A stretch of 64,000 nucleotides of DNA from Pseudorasbora parva (Eukaryota > Chordata > Actinopteri > Cypriniformes > Gobionidae), in NCBI RefSeq assembly GCF_024679245.1, contig NC_090196.1:6263361-6327360 (forward strand), read 5' to 3'. Both the position numbers and the translations under genes were made by a program. Under the pieces are notes generated by a model. The model ran no database searches. It was given only the letters and a program-made list of their open reading frames with translations, and had not been told where the DNA came from. Below are positions 11,801 through 26,800 of the stretch, piece by piece; position 1 is the stretch's first letter, and each line of letters starts with the position of its first letter.

Positions 11801-14800
11801 TCAAATGTCTGCCAAATGAGCAGGATGTAAGGTGGTCAACTGTGTGTGTATTCTGCAGAGAAAGCGTTAAGACCAAACCGGATCTACTGGAGGAAGGGCA
11901 TCTATCTGAGCTGGTCTGTTGATGCTTACTGTCTGGTGGAGGCCTTGTCTCTAGATGAGAACTCTGCTAGCTTCATCAAGATCACCGTCCCCTGCTCTCG
12001 CAAAGGTAAGACAGACATGGTTGTATCCCAGTGTTTGGGCCATTATAAACACTACAATTCTTAAAGCACATTCGTCATTACTGTAATATAATGATAATGA
12101 TGGTGGGGAATATGATGGAGGTGTACAATAATGAGCTGTAATAGTTTAAATGTTGTTGATGATGTGGTTGTGAGAGTGATGATCATGGTGTTCAAGATCT
12201 TTACTGTCATATCCACTGGGTTCAATGAATTTAGTTTATCCCCTCGCAAGAAAAAGGGGTAGAAGGGGGACAGAAAAATAAATAAAAGGAAATTCAAGAA
12301 TATATATAAAAAGACAAGACAATAGAATATACTATAAAATACAAAGTAGTAATACTATTAAAAATAAATAAACAATGGCAAAATGCACCACGAGAGGAGG
12401 CATATGTGTATTATTCCTATCCCAGCCAGGGATAGCGGGGGGAGTACTGGGGCCAAATGCGGAGCTTGGAGCCCTCCCCTTGGACAGCCTGTCACATACG
12501 CAAAGTCTATACCACCCTATACTATATCTCATTATAGGCAGATTATATCTGCTAGGGATGCACAATTAATCACAATTTACCCAAAATCAAGCTTAAAATA
12601 ATTGGCCTTATTGCAATAATGATATCGCAAAGGCTGCGAGTTTTATATTTTTATGTGCAGCTTGTCAGCGAAGCACAGCTCTGTGATCTGTACTTTACTA
12701 TACTTTTGTAAGCCCCGCCCAATCATCCCAATGACGGCTTTCGATTGGTGGGTGAAGGTTTCTTGTGAGTTCGGTCTTTTCAGCGGGGCAAAGTAATTTT
12801 ATTCCAATTTACCTTTATCTGATCTCCACATGATCTCAAATTTAGGTTAGAATGCCGATTGGTTATTAGGTCATTTGTATAATAATTTAACTACATTTGA
12901 ATATTCTATTTAACTCTTTACTCTTATTGAAATCATTAATTTGGTTCTCTGAGTCGCACAGGGTTCTTGCACCTGCAGTTATGCGGTCCCACGGTGACAA
13001 ACTCACCCGTCCGATCATTAACCAGAGGTTATGGCTAAAACGATTTAACAATGTTCCCTATGCTTACTATTGTTAAAAAGTACCCATGTTGCCCCCTATA
13101 ATCGACTGTATAACAACTTAATTAAAGTTGAAATGGTAACCAGAGGTTATGGCCAATACTAGGGATGCACTGATATGGAAACTTTAGCCGATACCAATAA
13201 CCGATAATTCTTTATATTTGAAAGCCGATAACCGACATATTGGCCAATAATTCTAAATAAAAAAAATTATAAACTTTGAGAGCCTGATTACAAAAACAAA
13301 AGGCTTTCCATTAAAAGCAATGTCCCAAACACTTCAACATGAATCAAACATATAAGGTACAGTTGGCTTATTTGAACCAGTGTAAGATTCCTTAACTTTT
13401 CAAATTAATTTTACAGTCCTATGGCCAACATACTTTATTAAAAAATGGTAACGCTTTACAATACGGTTTAATTTGTGTTAGCACTAGTTAACCAACAATG
13501 GATGAACAATACTTCTACAGGATTTATTCATCTTAGTTCATGTTAATCTCAACATTTTCAGATCCAAAGTTGTGTCATAAAGAATCAAAATGCATGTGGC
13601 ATGCATGAAATGGCCTACATGAGAGAGAGTAGGAGTGGGGGTCAATAGAGAAAGATGGTGATTAGGATAATACTGAGGTGAGACTTGGGTCTTGGATGGT
13701 GATGCTAATTTCGTAAAAGACAGTTCAGATGTTAATTTCCAGAAAGTGTCCTTTGTCTTCTCTGGGAGTCGCAATCTCCTTCAGTTCTCCAGTCCTACAC
13801 TTTATTATCATGAAAATACCTGAGAAGGCTTGAACTCAGATAAACCATATATTGTCGCAGTCGTGTGTTTATTAGTCATGTTTAATCAAAGCGTTTCAAT
13901 CTTCTGTTTATTCAGCTACAGTGATGATATGATGCCCTTAGGCCGTTTCTGCGAGATATCGCCCTCTGGCTTTCAGATGGAGCAGCATTTACAGATCACA
14001 GAGCCGTGCTTTACTGACAAGCTGCGCTTAAAATAATAGCAGCTTTTGCCAAAACGTGTGCGATTTAATTTCGATCATGCAGCCCTAATATCTGGCTATT
14101 CTGTATCTGATTACAAGTAAAGTGCAAACTTGTGTGAAACTTCTCTTTTTGCACGCTGCAGTATTTTTCTAATTACAGTCGTTAAAAGTCATTGTCACGT
14201 CATGCAGTTCAAATGGAGTCTCAAGTCAGTGTTTCTCAAGTCGAAGTCAGGTCATTTTCTTTATTTAGGCAAGCAAGTCCTTAAATTTGTGACTTGAGTC
14301 AAGTCATGTAACCCGAGCGAGTCCCCCACCTCTGCATGGGGGTGATGATAATGGTGATGGCCATTGTGATTATGACAAATGATGATTTTATAGTGGCGAT
14401 GGTTGTGATGATGACGACAACAATAATGAAGTCTCTGTCCTATGCAGGTCGTGTGTTGTTTGGGCAGGTGGTGGATCACATTGACTCTCTGCTGGAGGAA
14501 TGGTTTCCAGGCCTCCTCGCCACTGACGTCCATGGCACTGGGGAGACACTGCTTAAGAAATGGGCTCTGTACAGCTTTAGCGATGGACAAAACTGCCAGA
14601 AGATGCTGCTGGAAGATCTACTCTCTAACATCAACGCAGGTCTCTGTCCATTCTGTTCAAATTCTGAAGCACAACTATTTTATTGATAACCTGCTGTATA
14701 AAAATGGTGGCACCTCTGCTGTCCTGACTGGTTGCTTGTCTGTAAGATGGTTTGCTGGTGAACCCAGAGGACCCCAGCTGTACTCTGCCCATCTCTCAGA

Positions 14801-17800
14801 TCTCTCCGGACCTGGTCCTGAGCGACCAGCCGTCCAGCACCATACTGGACCCAGAGCAGCTGGAGATGGAGCTCTCTAAAGAGTATCTGTTAGGTTAGTA
14901 CACGAGTGAACCCATAGCCAGAGACGCCTGTAGGACTCATTGTTAATGTCAAGAAAGAAAGTAATGCAAGTAGAACTAAACTGTTTTTTACTCAAGGGGA
15001 TGGAGGTTTCGGGTCGGTGTATAAAGCTGTGTACAAGAACGAAGAAGTTGCTGTGAAGATTTTTAATAAACATGCATCTGCTCTTTATGTTCATCGGCTG
15101 GTACGACAGGTAAGATATGTGATAGAAAAAGAAACCAAGCGAGTCTTAACTTTCACCTGGTTGGGAAATAAGCAAGCTGTACAGCATCAGTACATTGTTG
15201 TTGTATTTTCCTGAAACTGATTCGTCTCCAGGAACTGGCAGTACTTGGCCGACTGTGTCACCTCAGTCTGGTGGGGCTTTTGGCCGCAGGTTGTAATCCG
15301 CAGATTCTCGTGATGGAGCTCGCCCCTTATGGCTCTCTGGACTCGCTGTTTGAGCGGGAAAATGGCAGTCTCAGCCGCAAACTACAGCACAGGATAGCTC
15401 TGCATGTGGCAGATGGTCTCAGGTGGGTACCCTAGCTAGACACAACGCAAAACCCTAATCACTGTTAAAGAAATGTTCTGGGTTCAATACAAGTTTAAGC
15501 TTTAGGACAGTGTATGTGCTACTTTTTGTATTCAAACAGATATTTGCACTCTTCCATGATTATCTACCGAGATCTGAAGCCACACAACGTTTTGTTGTTT
15601 AACCTGAAGACGGACGCTGAGGTCATCGCTAAAATCACAGACTACGGCATAGCACAGTACTGCTGCAGCATGGGCGTCCGCAGCTCAGAAGGGACTCCAG
15701 GTCTGCCTTACTTTCCCATAATACTCCATAATTAAACAAACGGAGGATATTTACTTTCAAATGTTCTAATCTTGTCTTAAACACTTACAGGTTTTAGAGC
15801 CCCGGAGGTCGCCCGAGGTAATGTCATCTATAATGTCCAGGCAGATGTATTTTCATTCGGTCTTCTCCTGTATGACCTTTTGACCTACGGCGAGCGGATA
15901 TCTGATGGAATGAAGTTTCCCAGTGAGTTCGATGAGGTGGCTGTGCAAGGAAAACTGCCAGGTAACATGCTCAGTTGTTTAATTTTATGTTTGTACATAC
16001 AATACTAGGGCTCGGTTTGAAATATACATTTCTCGATTTCAATCGATCCTCATTTTGATGCATTGATGTCGATTCTTAAATCCCAAGAATCAATATTTTA
16101 GTCTATACTGTTTTCATTTGATGTGTGAAGACAACACTGAAGTTTGAACACTTCCAGACGTAGTCAAGAAACGTTGGATTGCTTTCATAGTGTAAATGCT
16201 CATGTGTTCGAACAGCCACAAAAGACCTAGCCAGACAAGCCAGACCCACATCAAGATGAAAGAAAGAAAACAAAGAAAAGCTTTACTCCAAGTCTTCCAG
16301 AGTCCAAAGCCAATTCGAAAGACCACTGTTCGGCAGCTTCTTTGTTTTCAAGAAGCATGCAGAACCACGGCAACTCTGCTGTCATTATGTTAAGACCGCC
16401 CACTGACTATATACACGATATGATTGGCCTGACCAAAGTGTGGTTTTTCCAGCTTGCAAGCCAACAGAGATTTGCCGCTAGGGTGCGTCTAGATTTCTAG
16501 GCTACAAAATACCTCATACTCTCCACCTACTGCCCTAACGAATAAACATTATGGGAAGTGCTCTAGGAGATTAAAACTATGTCTGCTGAAGACCAAAGTT
16601 TGGTTTGAAGAGGAAAAATGTACCAAGCACAATGTTCTCTCACCATTCCTGATTTCCAACCCACACTCACAGCGTTCAGTGTGGTCTTGTGGCTGTCAGA
16701 GCAGAAACGAACGCTGCTGCATTACATAATTTTTTTGTTGTCTTCACTCGCGTTCATATGTAAATTGTGCAAGCTTATTTAATCAAAAGATCTGAAAAAT
16801 TCCATACATTCACATAGACACATAGATACATAGGCACTCCGCTCCGAAAAATCGGGACAAAAGTGGTTGAAAGTTGACAAAAGTGACGGATTAAAACACC
16901 AGGTGTAAACGGGAATGTGTCTCGCATATCACTTGTGATCCGATCCACTAAAACGCAACTTAAAGGGGTGATGAATTGAGAAATCAACTTTCCCTTGAGC
17001 TTTTGATATATAAAAGGTCATGGTAATATAAGAATATCCTGTAATTTTCAGAGCTGAAAACTTTCTTGTTAGTCAAAGAAAAGCTTTTATAGACACCAGG
17101 CCCAGAAAACGATCCTTTGCGCATCTTTACGTCATCGACTGACGAAAACGCCTCTACAGCACGCGTACTCCAGTAGCCCCGCCCACCGACTCATGGAGGC
17201 GATCAGCTCACGCTAGTCAGCAGCAATAAACATGCCAAAGAAGATAGCAAAATATTGCGCTATTCCTGGTTGTGGAAGAACACAGTCGCTGCATAAGCTT
17301 CCTTCGGATCCTAATATTAGGAATGAGTGGTTGAACTCTATTTTTAATGTAGTTCCAGCTGACGCGGGGAAGAACGTTTGTGTGTTCACTTCAGTTCACT
17401 GCGGAATCGTTTGTAAACCAATCTCAGGTCGATGCTGGATTTGCAGACATTTGATATTTATTTCTTTAATTTCTTCTATATTGGATCCGACAGGAATGGT
17501 GCAACACACTTACGTGAGTAAAATGTGTTTTTATATGTAATAGTATTGCATTGTTATAGATCGGTTTGATTTATGTATGTGTTTAACAGAGCATACCTTT
17601 AGCACGCTGGACTCAGACATGTATGGGCCATTGCTCGCAAAGCCCAACGGGCCAGGGCTGTGTGTTTTCAAGATAAGCTACCAAAACGGAAGCCAGTCAG
17701 CAGGCCGATTAATCTCAAATAGTGAAATAATATTCCTTTCTTGATCTGTGCTATTCACTCTATCTGAAGGGCGGTGCGTGCGCACGTGTGTGTGTGTGTG

Positions 17801-20800
17801 TGTGTGAGTGTGTGTGTGTGTGTGTGTTTGTGTGTGCGCGCGGTTCGTGCTTATATCGACCGATCGTGCGGGCTATGTAATACAAAAATATTAGTCCAAT
17901 CAATCGCGGGTGGATGAGAAATAAATCATTGTATTTGTTTGATAAAGACCATTACGAGCCCTGTGATCGAGAGAATCATTCCGGTTGCTGCATTCAATAC
18001 AACCCCTGCCTCATGTGAACTGAACTGACAGCGGAGCTGAAGCTCATTAAATATGCAAATCTTATCCAATCCTAGCCGTGGGCGTTTACTTTCAAGTCTC
18101 CAGTGACACACCCATCAAAACCCAGCGTTCAGGAGAGAGCCTCAAAACCAGTGTAGAAAATAGCCTATTACTTATTAGTTATGATGTTTTTGAATGTAAA
18201 AACCACATGAACGTCATTAGTTGACCTCAGACAACAGTATAAAAAAATAAAAAAGCCAGTTCATGACACCTTTAATACCAGGTGTAAGCAGGGCCTTTGT
18301 CTTTCAACCACATGGCAAAACTAAGAATCCTTTTGGACTTTACGATCACTCACACTTGTGGATAAGAATGAGGGAGAACAAAACACTTCCTTTGATTGAG
18401 TGGTGGGTGGAATGCTAATTGTTAATATATAATAATATTAATAACGCTCTACAATCGTTGATATAGATCCAGTTAAAGATTACGGCTGCTCTCCGTGGCC
18501 AGGGTTTGAGTCTTTGATGAGAGACTGTCTGAGAGAAAACCCTCAGGACAGACCTACATCTGCTCAGGTCAGACAACTGATTACATCTGAGAAAGAGACA
18601 CTTTTCGACTCATTTTAACGTGCAAACATTATATATAACACATTCGGTGCAAACATTTATGTAATTCAGCATCTCTGTGTATGTTTTAGGTGTTTGGTCG
18701 TCTGAATTCTGCAGCGATGCTTTGTTTGCTGCAAGAGCTGACACTGATGAGTTTGCCAGGTGAGTGTATCGCCGTCTCCGCTGGAAACGGAGGTAAAAAT
18801 ACACGCGTGTGGATCGGGGGCGGCAGTAGTAGCCAGAAAATGGGCTGTGTGACGTCACCGGATCTGGAGACAGGGGGGATCTTAAGCCAGGTACTAAAGA
18901 GCTTTAAAAGACTGTTAACCCAACAAATGGCATGAATTATAAATACACACGAAGTTCTAGCTAGATACTGTTTCATCTAAACAAATATGATTCTATCATG
19001 CTCAATTTAGTGCTCTACAGTACATGTAATTATACATACAGTCCCTGACAAAAGTCTTGTCGCTTGTGTACAAATTGACCTAAAGTGCCGCTGAAATATA
19101 TTTCTAATCAAGATATTTTTACAAGAAATGGCTCATTTTAATCCCACCAGCTTTTGTGATAATGTTTCGGTGAAAAACTAAACTTTCAAAAAGTATTCTA
19201 ATATTCACAGCTTGGTAAAGCCCATTGAGTCAATTTTTGCAAAGACATAAGTGTTGTCACCTTGTCATATGAGCTTCACCTGTGACTAATAATGGATCAA
19301 TTAGGTCTCAAGTGTGTATAAAAAGAACCCCAGTATGCTAGACCTTCACATCAACTGCAACTAGACCTCTGCAAACATGCCTAAGATTCACCCTGAGACT
19401 AAAGTTTTGATTATCATGAGGCTGAAGACCAGATCCACTGCTGATGTGGCAGACACCTTCAATGTGTCTCAGCGTCAACTACAAAAGGATAAAAAAAAGA
19501 TTTGAAGAGACTGGAGACGTTTTTGACAAGCCCAGGTCAGACAGACCCCGCAAGACAACTGCTCGAGAGGACCGTTTGTTGGCTCGAAAATCCAAGGCCA
19601 GCCCATTTTCCACTGCAGCAGAGCTCCACGAGACCTGGTCACCTGAAGTCCCTGTGTCAACCAGAACAGTTTGTCGGATTCTGTCTCGAAATGGCCTCCA
19701 TGGTCGAATCAGTGCCCAGAAGCCAGCACTAAACAAAAGACAATTGAAAAACCGTGTGACATTTGCCAAGGCCCACAGCCTGCTAAAAGGATGGACGCTG
19801 GAAAAGTGGCAGAAGGTGGATTTTTCAGATGAATCTTCTGTTGAATTACACCACAGTCGCCGCAAATATTGCAGGAGACCTACTGGAGCCAGAATGGATC
19901 CGAGATTCACCCAGAAAACAGTGAAGTTTGGTGGTGGAAAAATCATGGACTGGGGTTACATCCAGTATGGGGGTGTGCGAGAGATCTGCAGGGTGGAAGG
20001 CAACATCAATAGTCTAAAATACCAAGAAATCTTAGCTACCTCTTATATTCCCAAACATAAAAGAGGCCAAATTCTGCAGCAGGACGGTGCTCCATCGCAT
20101 TCTTCCATCTCCACATCAAAGTTCCTCAAGGCGAAGAAGATCAAGATGCTCCAGGATTGGCCAGCCCAGTCACCAGACATGAACATCATTGAGCATATGT
20201 GGGGTAGGATTAAAGAGGACGCATGGAAGACGAAACCAAAGAATATTGATGAACTCTGGGAGGCATGCAAGACTGCTTTCTTAGCTATTCCTGATGACTT
20301 CATCAATAAATTGTATGAATCCTTGCCAAACCGCATGGATGCAGTCCTTCAAGCTCATGGAAGTCATACAAGATATTACATTTGGATCTCACAGCACCAC
20401 AACTTAATTTGCTGACATATTTTTGTATTTGCAGTAAATTTGTTCAATTTCTGTTTAGGCGACAAAACTTTTGTCTTGCCAAAATTTGACCTTTCTGTCT
20501 TGATTAAATGATAAATATTTTTTCGGTGAAAATTATTTATTTCAGTGCATTAAACATTATTTCTAGAAAATAGATAAGCGACAAGACTTTTGTCAGGGAC
20601 TGTATATTCTGTTAGTCCACCCAAAAATAAATTGTCATCATGCCCTCACATCATTCAATACCTGCATGACTTTCTTTCTTCTGCTGAACACAAAATATAT
20701 TTTGAAGAATGTTTTTGTCCATACAATAGAAACCGATGGGAAATTCTTTAAAATGTCTCCAGTCATGAGGGTGATAACATGATGATGAGTTTTTATTTTT

Positions 20801-23800
20801 GAGTGGTCAATCCATTTAACAGTCAAGTTAACAGCGTTCCCATCCTCTTTTAGGAGATTGACAGCAGTCCTATCCTCTGCATGGTGATCATCAGAGCTCC
20901 AGGGTCATGCAGTGACTGGTTAGTCGCTGGTTCCCAGTCGGGTTCACTCTTGATCATGGACACAGGAAACGCAGAGGTTCTGCACTCTCTGCAGAGTGTG
21001 AATGACTCTGTGACGTCACTGTACTTTCACACTGACCAGCACAGGTGATTGCATCTACATTTCTGAATAGGAAGTGACATGGCTGCTCGAATGAACTGAA
21101 GATGAGAGAATAATGTTTACATTTTTCAGATGCTTAAAGAATTACCTGTTGGTTGGAACAGCAAATGGGACACTAGTCATTTACGAAGATTCAGCCTTGA
21201 AGGTATTGCTTTTTTTCATCTATTTATCATTTTAATAATTATTTTCAATATGTACAGTATAATACAATTGTTTTTGGGGCCATGGACAGCTCATGGTTAG
21301 CCCTGAGGGGCGTAACTATTTCAGTCTTACTCAAAGGTCGTGGAAACAGGCAAGTGGGTTCGTTACGCACATCAATCCATCCCCGACGTTCTTGGTTTGC
21401 TTCTTACTTATTAAATATACAGGCAATTAGTTGATGAAGCGTTGATTAAAATACAATTTATACAAAACGAAATTCACTTTAAAGAAAGACTTTATACAAA
21501 ACAATTCTCAATGATGTGGTCAAAATCATGACTGACCCCACTCCATGTCTCCAGACATATGCGCATCTTATGATGTAGCCTTTCTTACTCATCCTGCTCA
21601 CTTATAAGCAACATATGTAATTAAACAATAATATCATAGGCTAATATTTAAACATAGCCTATCTATGAAACTAAATAGGCTATGGTTTCTGTAACCCATG
21701 GACGGTGCTTTCCAATGGATATTTTCCTTTATGACAGTGGATATAACTCACAATACTCCGTCATTTTTAGCCATGCAGATAAGACATAATTATACATTTG
21801 AAACTATAAACTGTCTACTTTTATTTGAGTACACTCACAATAACAACAACGGCCGTTGATTCAGGGAACCGATTATTTTGCCTGCACATCACTCCGAACG
21901 CTGTCTTCATTTACAAAATGTATTTAGTTTATTAAATGCAAATTCAGTCAAGAATATATGATATATTGAATAACACACCTATGTCTCCTTCCATTAAAAA
22001 TATTGCAGGGTGTCCGCGGGGTTTTAAAAAGTATTAAAAAGTGAAACATCAAAATTGTCAAATTTAAGGCCATTAAAAGTGTTAAATGTGGTATTATTTT
22101 TTTCCAAATTAGGTATTATTATTTTTTCAGACTATCAGGTGTCCTATTCTGATTGAAATTCTATCTGCGTTCGCGTTAGTTCGTTTAAATATCGGCTTTA
22201 GCTTATCTGGGCACATAATCAAAGATCTTTCATCTCCGTCTCAACGGTCTCAACGTATGTTTGATCCTGACGTCATATTCAGTGGTCGTTCGTCATCATC
22301 TCAGAACACTGCGCGCTCAACAGAAGTGGCTTACGTTTTATTTTAGACTTGCTTCAAGGCATATCTTCAACGACTATCCTCATAAGAGCAACCTTAAATG
22401 ATTTATATAAAGTCTAAAATGAACAAAAAGAGTTGTGAGAGAATGAGGCGCGATCCATAGACAGTGAGGTCCGCGTGTCTGTCTGCTCTTAAAGGGACAG
22501 CAGCCAATAAAGCTTCCTGTCAGTAAAGTTAAAGAACAAAGTGAACAGAGAAAACGACTCGCTGCTCTTGACTAAATAACTTTTGTAGCTTTAATAAGGA
22601 TTAACTATTAATTTCTGTATATTTCCTAACTGTTAAGACAGGAAGGGCAGGAGTAAACATGACATTTATTATGGGTTTATGTTAGCATTGTTTTAAGTTA
22701 TATTTTTGAAGCCTAATAATAAATGTAAAAAAAATAATAATAAAAAAAATCAGTAGCTGTATTAATATCAGTAATACTGGCCTTCATTCATAAAAAGATG
22801 CCATTTAAACAAGTATTTAAAATATACTGTCTTTATGTTGTTTCTACATTAATTTGATTAACTTTGAAATTATTATATTAAAAAATATATTAAAAAACGT
22901 ACAAAAACATTTCTTTTTTATTGCGATTAATTGCGATTAATCACAGAAAAAATGTGTGATTAATCTAGTTAAAGTTTTTAATTGATTGACAGCGCTAGTT
23001 TTTAGTATTTTGTTAAATTCAACAACTTATCACAGTTATAGAAATGTAATATTTGGCTCAGGTTTTGTTGTTGGAAAAAAACACTAAATAATTTAATTGC
23101 TGAATTACCAATTATTAATTGAAATCAAATGTGTATGCAGTAATGCTTCTCCTTCTATTTTACTGTGTCTGAATGATAACTTATAACAGATTTCCTCCTG
23201 GTGTCGATTCTAAATCTATTCTTTTTTGTATGTTATATATGTCAAAATCTGTGTAAATAATAGAAAGGTCGCTGATTAACACTTGCAATTCAGTGTCGTG
23301 ATGGTTTTAAAAAATATTCTGAAGGTAGTAAAAAAGGTATTAAAAAGTAGTAAATGTAACTTAAGGATTGCTGTATATACCCTGTATTGGCTATTGCAGT
23401 GGCTGGGCTATACATACACCTGCCAACATACGTGGCATAGGCCTACTTTTTGGAATGACTTTTGGAAAAAAACAGCTTTAGTTGCATAACATTGGTTAAT
23501 TAAAACGCCATAATTTCACAATAGCTTTATATTGACATTTAGTAAATATCGCAAAGGTTTTGCGCAAATCTTTAATGGAAACACGGTTAGTGTAGTCAAG
23601 TAGATTTAAAATTGTTTCATGTTAAAAATAAAATACAGTAATAATCTCAGGTTTGCCTGTAGGTAAAGGATGGTGGTCCAGTGAAAACGCTCCAGGTTGG
23701 TGAAGTAAACACTCCGCTGTTGTGTATCGGACCGTCCAGTCATCCTCAGGAGCGCAGAGAGCTGTGGGCGGCCTGTGGCACCAGGGTCATCCTGCTCACA

Positions 23801-26800
23801 GTGGAGTACAACATCTATAGTAGCATAGACACCAAACCCAAACAGCTCCTGCCGTAAGTACTCCCAACCCTGCTGAAAAACCAACCCAACTACACCTGTG
23901 AATGTAACACACTGAGGATTAGCTTAAACTAGTGTAAAACAGCTTAAACTTACCTAGGTAAATATACTGTCAACATTAAAGGTAGCAAAGGTAGGAATTG
24001 GTTAAAAAACTTTTTTTTCCAAGCTTGTTTAAACTTTCTTTATATATCAATACATAATTAAAATGTAAGTACTCTAAAAAAAAAGTATAAAAATTGAGTG
24101 TCTGTAGACCTCTCACGACTGCTTTAAAGACAGCTCATTATTTCCATTCACTCCACCTTCACCCTTCTGGGCTCTTTCCAAAGCCACGCCCCCAAAATAC
24201 ATGACCGCGCCTCACCGACCAATCAGCTGGAAGACGCATTATTTACCTCAGAGAGCGGTGTGCATGTAGTGACAACATGTCACAATCACATGTAATAAAA
24301 AAATCGAACTTTATCAGTATGAATATAAACAAATAAGATGTCTTTTAGTACTCACTATCAAGCTAGAACGGTAAAGTTTAAAATATATTTTTGTTTGATT
24401 TGGTAATGAGCTAGTTATATTTATAAGGCAAAGAAAACGGGTAGCATCATGTTTTTTCAATAACATCAGTTATACTGTGATGAAGATGAATTTCAGGTAA
24501 GATTCATAACATATACTGTGTTCTGCATGTAAGAGTTTCCATGATGAAAGCATTGCTGATCAGTAGTTGCTAAAGCTAACTTAGCTCTAAAAAAAGTTCC
24601 TGGATGCGGAGTACTAGCTTTTACACATGCATTTTGTGATCTAAAGTTAATTTTGCGAAATTCAACACGACAGCGATCAACTTGAGCTAAGCATATTGAG
24701 TATTTATCATCTCTACTAATGGCTAAGTGTATAATATTGTAACTTTATGCTAAGTAATGTTATGTCTATATTAGGCAGCTTCATGTGCTCTTGATACATG
24801 CTTCATGGAAACATAAACCAAAAAAATGTATAATCAAAATGAAAGATGACCTGTCCAGCAGAAATACAGCCAGCAATGAGTCGTTTTTCAGGTCCCTCAG
24901 TTCTCACCATCGTTGAAAACCCACGCAGATATTTACTCGCGTTTGATTTCTTTGTTTATCCAAAGACTTTCTGTGCATTGCCTTTTCTCGTACTGTCTTC
25001 CTTATTTTGAATTGTTTGCCTTCGCTGACTGCAAAACCCTGCACTGTGAATTTTGAATGCTCTTTCTCTGCCATTATTTTGCCTCGGTTTCTTGCCTCTT
25101 GAACTGCTCGAATCAAACGAGCGCGCGCATGTGGGCGGGTCCTGTAGCGAAAAGCGGTGGTCGCCATGGTAGCGAGAGAGAGTGACAGTCGCCCAAGCCA
25201 ATCATTTGTTTCATCCCGAACGAAAATAACGAGCTGTATTTATTGCAGATTAAAAAGTCTAGAGTCACTCGGTTTTTATACTCTATTTTTCAGAGAACTT
25301 ACATTTTAACTATGTATTGACATATAAAGAAAGTTTAAACAAATTTGGATAAAAGTGTTTTAGATCAGTCCGTCCTACCCTACCTTTAATATGTAGAATA
25401 TGTGCTAATATTGTGGAGTCACCCAGCTTGATGAATACACAATATTACCCCAGGTATAAACAACAGTTAGAGCTGCTTATCTTATGGCCAGATAGGAAAA
25501 GCCATTGGCCTTAAAAGGGTTAGTTCTCCCAAAAATGAAAATTAGCCCATGATTCACTCACCCTCAAGACATCCTAGGTGTATATGACATTCTTCTTTCA
25601 GACGAACACAATCAGAGTTGACAAAAATGTCCTGGCTGTTCCAAAATGCTCACGCTACGTCTCATGAGCGTAACTGGTGTGTAATGCTTTCCTATAGCTC
25701 AAACAGTAGAGCATGGCGCTAGCAACGCCAAGGTCATGGGTTCGATTCCCAGAGAAAGCAAGAATTGACAAAATGTAAAAAATGTGTACCTTGAATGCAA
25801 TGTAAGTCGCTTTGGATAAAAGCGTCTGCCAAATGCATAAGTGTAAATGTAATTCCGTCAGACGTAAGCATTTGGAACTGCGAGAGGCACTACACTTTTT
25901 CCGTAAGTTGAATACGCAAGGCAATCGGCCAGAAGCTAGATCATTTACATTGTAAAGTTTTAAATATTGATATTTTTCTTACACAAATGTGTGGATCCGC
26001 TTCAGAAGGCCTTTATTAACCCCGGGAGCCGTGTGGAGTATTTACAGTGCCTTGCGAAAGTATTCGGCCCCCTTGAACTTTGCGACCTTTTGCCACATTA
26101 CAGGCTTCAAACATAAAGATATAAAACTGTAATTCTTTTGTGAAGAATCAACAACAAGTGGGACACAATCATGAAGTGGAACGAAATTTATTGGATATTT
26201 CAAACTTTTTTAACAAATCAAAAACTGAAAAATTGGACGTGCAAAATTATTCAGCCCCTTTACTTTCAGTGCAGCAAACTCTCTCCAGAAGTTCAGTGAG
26301 GATCTCTGAATGATCCAATGTTGACCTAAATGACTAATGATGATAAATAGAGTCCACCGGTGTGTAATCAAGTCTCCGTATAAATGCACCTGCACTGTGA
26401 TAGTCTCAGAGGTCCGTTTAAAGCGCAGAGAGCATCATGAAGAACAAGGAACACACCAGGCAGGTCCGAGATGCTGTTGTGGAGAAGAGCCGGATTTGGA
26501 TACAAAAAGATTTCCCAAGCTTTAAACATCCCAAGGAGCACTGTGCAAGCGATAATATTGAAATGAAAGGAGTATCAGACCACTGCAAATCTACCAAGAC
26601 CTGGTCGTCCCTCTAAACTTTCAGCTCATACAAGGAGAAGACTGATCAGAGATCAGCCGAGAGGCCCATGATCACTCTGGAGGAACTGCAGAGATAACAT
26701 AAAAAGTGTTGTTTAAAGTTTGCCACAATCCACCTGGGAGACACACCAAACATGTGGAAGAAGGTGCTCTGGTCAGATGAAACCAAAATTGCACTTTTTG

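Noticed and set aside
13164..14087. separate complete hAT starting TAGGGATGCACTGATATGG
   Set aside because: Only a left end was found; no right terminus or duplication, so it was noted only as an internal fragment.
17232..17540. host THAP-domain gene
   Set aside because: The ORF lies between TTAA termini of a mobile element and has no downstream exons recognised.
19479..19946. minus-strand ORF of 155 aa
   Set aside because: It is the shadow of the Tc1 transposase on the opposite strand.
24904..25201. minus-strand basic ORFs as a host gene
   Set aside because: They lie inside a TTAA element and end without splice or domain evidence; kept only as a shared-motif observation.
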